Assembly: GCA_900771345.1 (NCBI GenBank)
Contig: CAAGNQ010000027.1
Coordinates: forward strand, 25,844-89,843
DNA from: Clostridia bacterium
GTDB taxonomy: Bacteria; Bacillota; Clostridia; Christensenellales; Borkfalkiaceae
Length of the DNA: 64,000 nucleotides
Direction: 5' to 3'
The notes beneath the pieces were generated by a model that did not search any database, had not been told where the DNA came from, and was given only the letters and a program-made list of their open reading frames with translations. The translations under genes and the position numbers were made by a program. Below, piece by piece: positions 16,240-24,370 of the stretch (within the stretch, counting starts at the first letter, position 1; the number at the start of each line of letters is the position of its first letter).

Positions 16240-17577
16240 ATGGACAAAATTAACGGAACGTTATCGACAAGCACCGTTCAGTTTTCAGACTTTTTTAAGT
16301 TTGACGGGCAAGTGGTTACCATTCAAGGCTACGTGCACCGTATTCGTGAAATGACGGGGTTTGCTTTTATTATTATTCGTACTGCTAAAGACACTATTCA
16401 ATGCGTTTATGCGCCTGAGTTTTCCGATTATCGCTTGGACGAGAAAATTTGCGAAGAGGCTTGCGTTAAAGTTACGGGAAAAGTTGTGTCTAGTAAAGAT
16501 GCAAAGGGCAACGATAGATATGAACTTCAAATCCATAATATAGAAATTCTATCCCTCCCAGCAGACACTCTTCCTATCGTTATCAATAAAAAACAACTTG
16601 ATAATATTCAGTTGTCAACCGTTTTAGACCTTCGCCCTATTTCTATGCGCAACCCTAAAGAAAGAGCAATCTTTAAGATACAAGAGGGTATTGCTAGAGG
16701 GTTTAGAGAATATCTAATGAAAAATGGATTCACCGAGATTCGTTCACCTAAAATAGTTTTTGCAGGTGCTGAAGGTGGAACTAATATTTTCAAGCTTGAT
16801 TATTTTGGAAAAGAGGTTTTTCTCGCTCAATCACCTCAGTTATATAAGCAAGCGTTAGTTGGCGTTTACGAGCGCGTTTTTGAGATTGCGCCTGTTTTTA
16901 GAGCAGAGCATCACGACACTTCTCGCCACCTCAACGAATATACTTCTATGGACTTTGAAATGGGCTTTATTAATAGTTTTGAAGATATTATGAATACCGA
17001 AGTAGGCGCACTAAAATATATTATGAATCTTCTTAAAACCGAATATAAAGAGGAAGTTGAACTTCTCCACGCTGATATTCCTGAAATCACCGAAGTTCCT
17101 ACCATTAAATTTATGGACGCTAAGGAACTTTTGATGAAAAAGTTTAAATATCAACCACAAGATATGAAAGATTTTGACCCTCAGGAAGAAGAACTTTTAG
17201 GAAAATACGCTAAAAAAGAACTTAATAGTGACTTTTTGTTCGTTACTCATTATCCGTCTAAAAAGCGTCCGTTCTATACTATGGACGACCCTGAAAATCC
17301 TGAATTTACTTTATCATTCGACCTATTATTTAGAGGTCTTGAAATTACTTCTGGTGGGCAGAGAATTCACAATTATAACGAGCAGGTTTCAAAAATGCAA
17401 AAACTTGGAATGAACCCAGAACTATTTGATACCTATCTTCTTCTTCATAAGTACGGCGCACCACCACACGGAGGACTTGGAATCGGGTTGGAGCGTCTTA
17501 CAATGCATCTTCTAGGCGCAAAGAACGTTAGAGAAACGACTATGTTCCCTCGTGATATTAACAGGGTAACCCCATAA
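16240..17577 (+). CDS. aspS: Archaeal-type aspartyl-tRNA synthetase, probably non-discriminating
   Basis: 445 residues. An N-terminal OB-fold anticodon-binding domain (about 1-105) is joined to a class II catalytic core. Motif 2 reads FRAEHHDTSRHLNEYTSMDFEM and motif 3 reads GLGIGLERLTMHLLG. The short length without the bacterial GAD insertion, together with these motifs, puts it in the archaeal/eukaryal-type AspRS group found in some Clostridia. In the OB fold a His (GYVHRIREM) occupies the position where, as I recall, tRNA-Asp-specific archaeal enzymes carry Trp, so it probably also charges tRNA-Asn with aspartate for GatCAB. AsnRS is the main alternative but fits the motifs less well. Confidence 0.85.
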   Translation: MDKINGTLSTSTVQFSDFFKFDGQVVTIQGYVHRIREMTGFAFIIIRTAKDTIQCVYAPEFSDYRLDEKICEEACVKVTGKVVSSKDAKGNDRYELQIHNIEILSLPADTLPIVINKKQLDNIQLSTVLDLRPISMRNPKERAIFKIQEGIARGFREYLMKNGFTEIRSPKIVFAGAEGGTNIFKLDYFGKEVFLAQSPQLYKQALVGVYERVFEIAPVFRAEHHDTSRHLNEYTSMDFEMGFINSFEDIMNTEVGALKYIMNLLKTEYKEEVELLHADIPEITEVPTIKFMDAKELLMKKFKYQPQDMKDFDPQEEELLGKYAKKELNSDFLFVTHYPSKKRPFYTMDDPENPEFTLSFDLLFRGLEITSGGQRIHNYNEQVSKMQKLGMNPELFDTYLLLHKYGAPPHGGLGIGLERLTMHLLGAKNVRETTMFPRDINRVTP

Positions 17578-17594
17578 AGATTAAATATAAAGTT

Positions 17595-17627
17595 AAAAGG
17601 CAACTAAAATTTAGTTGCCTTTTTTTA
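17595..17627 (+). terminator. Terminator of aspS
   Basis: A long stem (AAAGGCAACTA with TAGTTGCCTTT) followed by seven T residues. The convergent LysM gene stops inside it. Confidence 0.85.
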
Positions 17628-17904
17628 TGATTAAATTTAGACCGTAAAAAACGTACGGTATACCGTTATCCGATAAAATCTTTTGCTCGGGCACTTTGAA
17701 CCTTTCCGAGATAGAAAAAAGAGAATCTCTAGCATCTACTTTGTAAATCAAGCCGTCGGGTTTTTCTATGTACAGCATATCACCTAAACAAACTTCTCTC
17801 TTTAAATTATTATCAGCGATTAACTTTGTTATAGGTATGCTAAACTTTTCTGAAATAGATAAAAGTTTATCTTCTTCGCAAACTCTATAAAAAAACTTTT
17901 CCAT
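17611..17904 (-). CDS. Small two-LysM protein without signal peptide
   Basis: 97 residues made of two LysM motifs, one from about residue 5 to 47 (YRVCEEDKLLSISEKF) and one from about 53 to 95 (YKVDARDSLFSISERF). There is no signal peptide or transmembrane segment, so it would stay in the cytoplasm of the cell that makes it. LysM domains bind N-acetylglucosamine polymers. In spore formers, unexported LysM proteins made in the mother cell are found in the spore coat and cortex. That role is an inference, helped by the divergent SpoVB-like gene. Confidence 0.8.
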   Translation of the reverse strand: MEKFFYRVCEEDKLLSISEKFSIPITKLIADNNLKREVCLGDMLYIEKPDGLIYKVDARDSLFSISERFKVPEQKILSDNGIPYVFYGLNLIIKKGN

Positions 17905-17977
17905 AATTATATGATATTTGGAAAAACTCTTGAATAGAATATTTTAGATAACTTTATTACTTTTAGGAGCATATTTT

Positions 17978-19486
17978 TTGAGAAAATTTTTTAAGACGGT
18001 AGCCATCGTAACCGTATTTTCTATTTGTGAAAAGTTTTTAGGATTCCTTTATCGCATTTATCTTTCTAGAACAATCGGTTCGGAAGGAATAGGTCTTTAT
18101 CAGGTAGCACTTTCCGTCTTTGCACTACTTCTAACCTTAACCTGTTCGGGAACGCCTATCACCGTTTCAAGACTGATGACCAAATATCGAGCGCTTGGCG
18201 ACGAAAAAAGAGTGCAAAAAATCATAACGGCAGGGCTTTGTTTTACTTTTCTTTTAGCACTCCCGATTGCCCTCGTTTTTATGATTTTTGGCTCTCACTT
18301 TGCCTTTTTGTTTGCTGACGAAAGATGCTTAAGAATTTTTATAATAGTTATTCCAGGATTGATTTTTACATCCGTTTACGCAGTTCTAAGAGGGGTTTTT
18401 TGGGGAAATAAGGACTTTTTGCCTTACAGCGTTACCGAACTATTAGAAGAAATTTGCATGATAATAGTCGGCATTTTCCTCATTGAACGCTCGACTAGTG
18501 CAACTAACGGCGCTGAACGAGCAGGGCTTGCAGTACTTATCTCTTATATCTTCTCGTTCTCTCTAGCGTCAATCGTTTTCTTTTTAAGAAAAAACAAACT
18601 TAAAAATCCAAAATCCGAGTTTCGCCCCCTCTTAGCCTCTGCAATGCCTATAACTGCTATGCGAACGTCAACTTCTATAACTTCTTCGTTAATGAGCGTA
18701 ATTTTGCCGTTAAGGTTAATTAGCGCAGGGTTTGACAATGGTCAAGCGCTTAGCCTTTTTGGTTCTGCCGTTGGGCAAGCGTTTCCTTTACTAACAATAC
18801 CCACCACCTTAATAGGCTCTTTTATACTTGTTCTTGTCCCAGAAATTTCAGAAAACTATTATTCTGGCAACACCTTAAAATTAAAACGCGACGTTGAAAA
18901 AGCACTAAAATTTTCCACGCTATTGACTTGCCTTTTCGTGCCTATTTTCCTTGTGTGTGGTCAAGAGATAGGCGTTCTAATTTTCAACAATTCTTTTACT
19001 GGCAAGTTTACTTCTTACTCTGCCTTTTTAATGCCGTTAATGAGCCTTTCTAGCGTAACAACAAGTGTTCTTAATTCCATCGGGCTAGAAAATAAAACGC
19101 TTTTATATTACATAATCGGCGGGGGATTAATGCTACTTTGCATTTGGTTTTTGCCATCCTTTTTGGGCATTTACGCACTACTTGTCGGTTTTACTTGCGT
19201 TTATGGTCTTACAACTATTTTAAACCTTATTTTATTAAACAAACATTGTCCTTTTAGAAAGGGACAACTGAAATTCTTGTCAACTACTTTTTTGATAATT
19301 ATTCCTACTTGCTTGTTTGGTTTTTTGTTAAAAAACATATTGATTTCACCTTTAGGTATTACTTTAACTCTTTTGATTTGCGCAATATGTATGGCTGTTG
19401 CAATGGGACTATTATACTTGATTTGTGACCTTGTTAAATTAGACTTTTTTATAAAACCAAAAGGCAAATTAAAAACTTTTCCATAA
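17978..19486 (+). CDS. SpoVB-like polysaccharide/lipid flippase (MATE/MOP superfamily)
   Basis: 502 residues with about 14 hydrophobic segments. The N-terminus reads FLGFLYRIYLSRTIGSEGIGLYQVA, a hallmark of the SpoVB/MurJ-type branch of the MOP exporters. Members flip lipid-linked precursors; SpoVB is needed for spore cortex synthesis and paralogues act in peptidoglycan or capsule export. The start codon is TTG, with AGGAG eight bases upstream. A strong terminator follows the stop. With spoIIID and the LysM gene nearby a sporulation role is likely but not proven. Confidence 0.85.
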   Translation: MRKFFKTVAIVTVFSICEKFLGFLYRIYLSRTIGSEGIGLYQVALSVFALLLTLTCSGTPITVSRLMTKYRALGDEKRVQKIITAGLCFTFLLALPIALVFMIFGSHFAFLFADERCLRIFIIVIPGLIFTSVYAVLRGVFWGNKDFLPYSVTELLEEICMIIVGIFLIERSTSATNGAERAGLAVLISYIFSFSLASIVFFLRKNKLKNPKSEFRPLLASAMPITAMRTSTSITSSLMSVILPLRLISAGFDNGQALSLFGSAVGQAFPLLTIPTTLIGSFILVLVPEISENYYSGNTLKLKRDVEKALKFSTLLTCLFVPIFLVCGQEIGVLIFNNSFTGKFTSYSAFLMPLMSLSSVTTSVLNSIGLENKTLLYYIIGGGLMLLCIWFLPSFLGIYALLVGFTCVYGLTTILNLILLNKHCPFRKGQLKFLSTTFLIIIPTCLFGFLLKNILISPLGITLTLLICAICMAVAMGLLYLICDLVKLDFFIKPKGKLKTFP

Positions 19487-19487
19487 A

Positions 19488-19516
19488 AAAAGTTCGACAC
19501 GTCCGTCGAACTTTTT
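19488..19516 (+). terminator. Bidirectional terminator between the flippase and folT
   Basis: An 11-bp stem (AAAAGTTCGAC with GTCGAACTTTT) with T-rich sequence on both strands, between two convergent genes. Confidence 0.85.
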
Positions 19517-19526
19517 GTTTATCTTT

Positions 19527-20195
19527 TTATTTATTAACCACAAACGGGAACTTATCTTTGGGCAAAACTTTTCTTAATACCGGCACTAACAAGGCACTAA
19601 TAACTGCGTTTATAGCAGCTACTAAAAGTTTTGTTGGAAGCAAAACCATCAAACTTTCAAAGGTCATTGTATACATCAACGAAAGTCCAAGCGTGTTTAC
19701 CAAGAAGGAATTGAAAACAAAACCTAATACAAAGGAAATGGAAAGTTTTATAAAATCGTTCCCTTTTGTAAAGGTGAAAATAATACCAGGGATAAGCCCC
19801 CAAAGCCCCGTGCCTATACCTATTATGGGGTTATAAGGGCCAAACGGAGCGATAATACCACAAATAAAATCTCCTATAAATGCAGCGACAAACCCACCCA
19901 AACCGCCAAGCGTGTATCCTGCAATAAACCCAACGGTTGCAACTAGTGAAATTTGCTTAACAATACTTACCGGTATGGTTAAATAGTTTGCAACGAAAGC
20001 AAGTGCAGAAAATATAGCCGTGTATACTATTTTTTGAGTTTGGTTAAGGTTGTTCCTCTTCTTTTTCACCGTCAAAAAAACAACGACAACGGCAACCAAG
20101 AACACTAAAAGTGCAACGTAATAATACCAACGTTTAAAAAGGTTTGAGAATATTGCACCAAAATCAAAAGGCGCAACTGCAAGTAAATTGGACAT
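19527..20195 (-). CDS. folT: ECF transporter substrate-binding subunit for folate
   Basis: A 222-residue membrane protein with an extra N-terminal helix (YYYVALLVFLVAVVVVFLT) ahead of a six-helix ECF S component, which starts near residue 52 with QKIVYTAIFSALAFVANYLT. The GGLGGFVAAFIGDFICG and GPYNPIIGIGTGLWGLIPG segments are typical of the FolT group. It captures folate and joins a shared EcfAA'T module that is not in the window. The substrate call is supported by a tetrahydrofolate riboswitch directly upstream. AGGAGA precedes the ATG. Confidence 0.88.
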   Translation of the reverse strand: MSNLLAVAPFDFGAIFSNLFKRWYYYVALLVFLVAVVVVFLTVKKKRNNLNQTQKIVYTAIFSALAFVANYLTIPVSIVKQISLVATVGFIAGYTLGGLGGFVAAFIGDFICGIIAPFGPYNPIIGIGTGLWGLIPGIIFTFTKGNDFIKLSISFVLGFVFNSFLVNTLGLSLMYTMTFESLMVLLPTKLLVAAINAVISALLVPVLRKVLPKDKFPFVVNK

Positions 20196-20261
20196 AAAAA
20201 AATCTCCTAAAAAAATTTTAGAGAGACCGATATTATTCGTGCGAATTAACGCAATAAATTA

Positions 20262-20350
20262 TAGCGGACGCGCAAAGATACCGCAGGTTTTCCCTTTCGT
20301 TTGCAAACGACATCCCATTTTGCAACACTTTACGCATCTTTGCTACTCTA
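20262..20350 (-). promoter_or_regulatory. Tetrahydrofolate (THF) riboswitch
   Basis: The leader of folT matches the THF riboswitch plan on the minus strand: AGAGTAG at the 5' side, GCGTAAAGTG, the conserved GGGATGTCG, CGAAAGGG, CCTGCGGTA, and the closing TCCGCT. Folate transporters of the ECF type are the classic targets of this class. Ligand binding would lower FolT production. The remaining bases to the start codon hold the ribosome site. Confidence 0.88.
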
Positions 20351-20361
20351 TTTGTTTGTTA

Positions 20362-20390
20362 ATAATACACTATTTGATTTTTTTTGTCAA
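20362..20390 (-). promoter_or_regulatory. Promoter of folT
   Basis: TTGACA (20385-20390) and TATTAT (20362-20367) with a 17-base spacer. The start would be just ahead of the riboswitch. Confidence 0.75.
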
Positions 20391-20433
20391 TAAAATATAA
20401 TATTATTTTTCTTTTTACCTATACTAACCTACT

Positions 20434-21120
20434 ATGCTAGTAATATTTTTAAGAACGTTTATAATTTTTACAACACTTCTTATCGTAATGCGCTTTATGG
20501 GCAAACGGCAAATAGGCGAAATGCAACCATTTGAATTTATAGTCACGCTTATTATCGCAGACCTCGCTTGCATTCCTATGGCTGACGTTTCTATTCCTTT
20601 GATTTATGGAATAGTTTCAATAGTATGTCTTTTTCTCCTTCACCAATTACTATCACTATTAGAACAGAGTGGAAATATAATCAAAAAGGTTATTTCTGGA
20701 AGCCCAAGCATCGTTATTGACAAAAACGGCGTTAATTTAAGCGAGTTAAAAAAGAACAATTTAGGCATTGACGATTTGATTGAATCTATGCGCTCGGCAG
20801 GTTATTTTACCTTTGACGATTTGTCTTACGCCATTTACGAGTCAAACGGGAAACTATCTGCACTAGAAAATGCCGATAAAGAAAAGCCCACAAACTCTAT
20901 TCCATTTCTCATTATCAATGACGGAAAAATAAATAAACATAATTTATCATTACTAAATATTCCCGAGTCTTATTTGTTCTCTTTTATAACCGAGCGAAAA
21001 ATTTCTGTAAAAAATATTGAGATTTTAACCATTGATACTGACGGTCGAGTATATTTAAAAGAAAAAAAGAAAAAATTTGAGATTTTAAAGATAAATATTA
21101 CGGAGAAGATACTATGTTAA
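20434..21120 (+). CDS. DUF421 (YetF/YrbG-type) membrane protein
   Basis: 228 residues. Three N-terminal hydrophobic segments are followed by the diagnostic MRFMGKRQIGEMQPFEFIVTLIIADLA region, then a cytoplasmic domain of two similar halves (GSPSIVIDKNGVNLSEL, IPFLIINDGKINKHNL). The function of DUF421 proteins is unsettled; in spore formers several are made during sporulation or germination. It overlaps the DUF4363 gene by seven bases. No ribosome site precedes the ATG, but TATACT lies eight bases before it, so the mRNA may be leaderless. Confidence 0.88.
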   Translation: MLVIFLRTFIIFTTLLIVMRFMGKRQIGEMQPFEFIVTLIIADLACIPMADVSIPLIYGIVSIVCLFLLHQLLSLLEQSGNIIKKVISGSPSIVIDKNGVNLSELKKNNLGIDDLIESMRSAGYFTFDDLSYAIYESNGKLSALENADKEKPTNSIPFLIINDGKINKHNLSLLNIPESYLFSFITERKISVKNIEILTIDTDGRVYLKEKKKKFEILKINITEKILC

Positions 21121-21491
21121 AATCCATAATTTCTATGATTGTCGTAGCCGTGCTAATAGTGGTTGGCGCATATTTTGAGAGCAATTTTGTAAAAACACAG
21201 TTTTCTGAATTTCATCAAGTATTGTCCGTTCTTTATACAAAGGTTGACGACCAAAGCGCCGTTCAAGAGGATGTATATGCCGTTCAGAATAACTGGCTGA
21301 ATAAAAAACAATATCTTCACGCCTTTATTCCTCATAATGAAATCAAAGAGATTGACCTTTGGCTAGCAGAAACGGTTACTCTCGTTCGTGATAAAGAATG
21401 GAAGGACGCTATTTCCAAAGTTGAAGTATTAAAAGAATTATGCGAGCAAATACCTCATACCTTTGCTCTGTCGTGGGAAAACGTTTTATGA
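21114..21491 (+). CDS. DUF4363 protein, partner of DUF421
   Basis: 125 residues: one N-terminal membrane anchor (IISMIVVAVLIVVGAYF) and an outward-facing helical domain with HAFIPHNEIKEIDLWLAETVTLVRDKEW, typical of DUF4363. The gene overlaps the end of the DUF421 gene, a pairing seen in Clostridia, so the two products probably work together at the membrane. Function unknown. GGAGAAG precedes the ATG. Confidence 0.85.
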   Translation: MLKSIISMIVVAVLIVVGAYFESNFVKTQFSEFHQVLSVLYTKVDDQSAVQEDVYAVQNNWLNKKQYLHAFIPHNEIKEIDLWLAETVTLVRDKEWKDAISKVEVLKELCEQIPHTFALSWENVL

Positions 21492-21506
21492 TAAGAAAAA
21501 GAATAT

Positions 21507-22106
21507 TTATCGGTATTTAGAAAATTTGCACCCACAATAATTTTGACGATATAAATTATATTGTTTAGAAAGTTCTATTGAGCGAAGATAGCCCCCTCTT
21601 TTCTTAAAATCTGACGGCAAGAATAAAACCCCCTCCTCCTTCTCAATTTCCATTCCGATTTTATTTATCTTGTCTGCCGATTTTAACGGGCTGACGGTTA
21701 GAGTTGTGCTAAAAAACTCACAGTCTAACTCTTTTGCCTTTCTGACAGTTTTTTTAAGTCTTAAATAAAAGCATTTTTCACAACGAGCGCTACCCTCTTT
21801 TTCATGTTCTAAGCCACTAACGCTAGAATAAAATTCCTCGCTATCATATTTTTCCACAATGCACTCTAGGTTAAATTCTTTCGCTAAACGCTCTTGTTCT
21901 TTTGCACGGAGGTTAAACTCCTCTTCACTATCCATATTTGGATTATAATAATAGATGATTAACTCAAAATTATCCTTTAATCTTTCTATACAAGATGAAG
22001 AGCAAGGCGCACAGCAGGAGTGAAGAAGAAGTTTTGGTTTCTTTCCTTGATTTTTTAAGCCCTCTATTAAATTTTGCATTTTTAAGTCAAAATTTATTTT
22101 ATTCAT
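21507..22106 (-). CDS. queH: Epoxyqueuosine reductase QueH
   Basis: 199 residues with the QueH (DUF208) cysteine pattern: LLLHSCCAPCSS near residue 27, CEKC near residue 104, and CGC near the C-terminus. It reduces epoxyqueuosine to queuosine in the wobble position of GUN tRNAs, replacing the unrelated QueG. The four-base ATGA overlap with the upstream peptidase gene suggests coupling. No other queuosine gene is present here. Confidence 0.93.
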   Translation of the reverse strand: MNKINFDLKMQNLIEGLKNQGKKPKLLLHSCCAPCSSSCIERLKDNFELIIYYYNPNMDSEEEFNLRAKEQERLAKEFNLECIVEKYDSEEFYSSVSGLEHEKEGSARCEKCFYLRLKKTVRKAKELDCEFFSTTLTVSPLKSADKINKIGMEIEKEEGVLFLPSDFKKRGGYLRSIELSKQYNLYRQNYCGCKFSKYR

Positions 22107-22804
22107 AAAAGTTCTCTTTTAATAATTTCGCCATTTTCGTTAGAGATAAAGTAAGCTTTTCCACCTGCACTTATAACTTTTGAAAGTTTCCCGTCGGTAA
22201 ACTCTAGCGCGCAGTCGTTTTCCACGCAATATGCGCTCTGTATATCCCCCTTTTTTAATGCATTAGTAAAATCTTCTTCCCTCTGGTTAAAATGAGGGCA
22301 CATTGCACCGTCTAAAACATCAAGCCCTTTTCTTAAAACGTATTCCGAACTTTGCCCACGCATAATCTCATAATCGGTATACATATCCTTAAACCAACAA
22401 ATAGCGCCTGCAGAAAGCCCACATATAATTTTCCCATCGTTATACGCCTTCATTAGAAGTCTGTCAATCCCAACTTCCCTCCACTTATCCAGCATAAAAA
22501 TCGTATCACCACCACCGACGTAAATACAGTCGGCCATATCTATTTTGCCACTAATTCTCTCGATATCCATCTCGCCGTAAACTATAAGCGCGACCTCTGC
22601 TTTTATATCGAAAACTGAAGTGTAGGTTTTCCGAAAACTGTTAAAATACGGCATACTATCGTGGGACGCCGTGCCGATAAAGAGAGCGTTCGCACGTTTA
22701 TCGCCTGCGTGTTCTTTAGCAAGATTTGCTATATACTCGTCAATTTTAAGGGTGGTTTTATTCTTGATTTCTCCACCACCGATTGCAATAATTTTTCTTT
22801 CCAT
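22103..22804 (-). CDS. Peptidase S51 family protein (dipeptidase E / cyanophycinase fold)
   Basis: About 233 residues. The nucleophile serine is in CGLSAGAICW, preceded by YVGGGDTIFMLD; a His in CPHFNQRE could complete the site. S51 members hydrolyse Asp-X dipeptides or related substrates in the cytoplasm. The ATG at 22804 is used, with AAGGAAG just upstream, rather than a codon ten residues earlier. It overlaps queH by four bases and follows the CpsB-like gene by 35 bases. Confidence 0.85.
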   Translation of the reverse strand: MERKIIAIGGGEIKNKTTLKIDEYIANLAKEHAGDKRANALFIGTASHDSMPYFNSFRKTYTSVFDIKAEVALIVYGEMDIERISGKIDMADCIYVGGGDTIFMLDKWREVGIDRLLMKAYNDGKIICGLSAGAICWFKDMYTDYEIMRGQSSEYVLRKGLDVLDGAMCPHFNQREEDFTNALKKGDIQSAYCVENDCALEFTDGKLSKVISAGGKAYFISNENGEIIKRELL

Positions 22805-22839
22805 ATCATCTTCCTTATAAAAAAGGTCAGACACAAAGT

Positions 22840-23529
22840 CTAACCTTTAATGAGTATTTTTGCATTCTGATTAAAAACAGCGTCTGCAACGTCATCACCA
22901 AATTTCTTTTTAACCCTTTCAAAAGCCTTTTTCATTCGGTATTTTCTATTGTAATGGCTATCACTAGCGACGAAATCAACAAGTCCTCTTTCAAAAAGTT
23001 TTTTGGCTAGGCGTTTGCACCTAAACCCGTTTGAACCTAGTATTGAAGAGGCGTTTACCTGAATAAACCCACCTGCGCTCTTAATTTCAAGCGCCTGTTC
23101 AAGAGTTGAAGTTGCATATCTTTCAAAATGCGCAACAATGCATTTATAACCAATCTCCCCTAGTTCATTCACAATGTCAACCATATCTATTTGCCTACGA
23201 AAATAAAATTCAATCAGTAAAAATTCAGTATCATTCATAGGAATAACGAGGTTTTTATCAAACAACCTTTTATATTTTTCTACCGTTTGAACTTCCTGAC
23301 CGAGATAAAGATTAATCGGAATATTCCTGTTTCCAATTTCCCTTTTAAAATCATTAAAAGCACTTAGAATTTTATCCTTCCTCGTCTCGTAGTAATCCCT
23401 TAAATGTGGAGTCAAGAAAAGGTCGGTAACCCCGTCTTTCACAGCCAAATCAATGAGTTTTAAAGATTGCTCTAAACTTTCACTTCCATCATCTAGATTA
23501 GGTAAAATATGCGAATGAATATCTATCAT
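22840..23529 (-). CDS. CpsB/YwqE-type PHP tyrosine-protein phosphatase
   Basis: 229 residues. The PHP metal site opens with MIDIHSHILPNLDDGS, continues with TPHLRDYY, GQEVQT and VAHFERY, and ends with ASDSHYNRKYRM. This is the CpsB/CapC group that dephosphorylates the tyrosine tail of the partner kinase. The partner CpsD-like gene lies 19 bases upstream in the same operon. Confidence 0.9.
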   Translation of the reverse strand: MIDIHSHILPNLDDGSESLEQSLKLIDLAVKDGVTDLFLTPHLRDYYETRKDKILSAFNDFKREIGNRNIPINLYLGQEVQTVEKYKRLFDKNLVIPMNDTEFLLIEFYFRRQIDMVDIVNELGEIGYKCIVAHFERYATSTLEQALEIKSAGGFIQVNASSILGSNGFRCKRLAKKLFERGLVDFVASDSHYNRKYRMKKAFERVKKKFGDDVADAVFNQNAKILIKG

Positions 23530-23548
23530 ATATTTTCTTTGCTAGTTT

Positions 23549-24250
23549 TTAGCCGTAATATCTTCCACTAGACCTATAATAAGTTCTGTCCTTTTTCTTG
23601 TCGTACATTGAAAATACTGCGCCCAAAATCTTTGCCTTATTCTTTTTAAGTTCTTTTATAGCCTCTGCTACCTGAGATTTTGTTGTTTGAGCGTGAGCGA
23701 CAACGAAAAGCACCCCGTCTGCCACCTTAGAAATATGAATATAGTCACTTACCTGCAATACTGGTGGGCAGTCAAGCAACACGTAATCATACTCCTCTCT
23801 AAGTTCAGCGATAAGCGTCTTAAATTTATCTGAAACAAAAACTAACGACGAATTGTATATCTCTGCACCACGAGTAATTATATCAACGTTCTTATATTCG
23901 GTCTTTTTAATAATTTCAGCCTTTTTGTAGTCGTTTAAAATATATTCTGCAATGCCTACGTCCTTGCTAATTCCCATAAGCCTATGAGTTTTAGGACGAC
24001 GAAAATCAAGGTCAACAATAACAACCTTTTTTTCGGTAAGCCCTAAACTTACTGCTAGGTTACATAAAACCGTAGTTTTTCCTTCGTGAGCAACAGAAGA
24101 TTCCACTTGGATAACTTTATTATTACCGTCAGCATCAAGATAGAGGATATTATCTCTTAATCTTTCATAACCATCATCACGAATGCTGTCATTTTCCACA
24201 ACAACTATTGCTGAATTATGAAGTTCATCTTTCTTGTTCTTTTTCGCCAT
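23549..24250 (-). CDS. CpsD/CapB-type bacterial tyrosine kinase
   Basis: 233 residues with a P-loop of the BY-kinase family: Walker A HEGKTTVLCNLAV, Walker A' VVIVDLDFRRPKTH, and Walker B YVLLDCPP. A short C-terminal tyrosine cluster (YYRSSGRYYG) is the usual autophosphorylation site. Such kinases control capsule or exopolysaccharide chain length through a membrane adaptor (CpsC/Wzz-like). No adaptor or glycosyltransferase gene is nearby, so target and activator must lie elsewhere. A good promoter precedes it. Confidence 0.9.
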   Translation of the reverse strand: MAKKNKKDELHNSAIVVVENDSIRDDGYERLRDNILYLDADGNNKVIQVESSVAHEGKTTVLCNLAVSLGLTEKKVVIVDLDFRRPKTHRLMGISKDVGIAEYILNDYKKAEIIKKTEYKNVDIITRGAEIYNSSLVFVSDKFKTLIAELREEYDYVLLDCPPVLQVSDYIHISKVADGVLFVVAHAQTTKSQVAEAIKELKKNKAKILGAVFSMYDKKKDRTYYRSSGRYYG

Positions 24251-24291
24251 TTTTCCATCTCCTTATCGGGATTATCATTCTATACAAGACT

Positions 24292-24320
24292 ATTATACCC
24301 TAAAAAAGAAAGAATTGCAA
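24292..24320 (-). promoter_or_regulatory. Promoter of the cpsD-cpsB-S51-queH cluster
   Basis: TTGCAA (24315-24320) and TATAAT (24292-24297) with a 17-base spacer. Confidence 0.7.
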
Positions 24321-24370
24321 TTAAAAATAAGAATATTATCTATTATAAGCATAATTTTACGCTTTTTGAC

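Noticed and set aside
17978..17980. Mis-called start of the SpoVB-like flippase because the codon is TTG
   Set aside because: AGGAG at normal spacing and the family-typical N-terminus support TTG as the real start.
22840..24250. Capsule biosynthesis locus
   Set aside because: Only the kinase and phosphatase are present; no glycosyltransferase, polymerase or adaptor is nearby.
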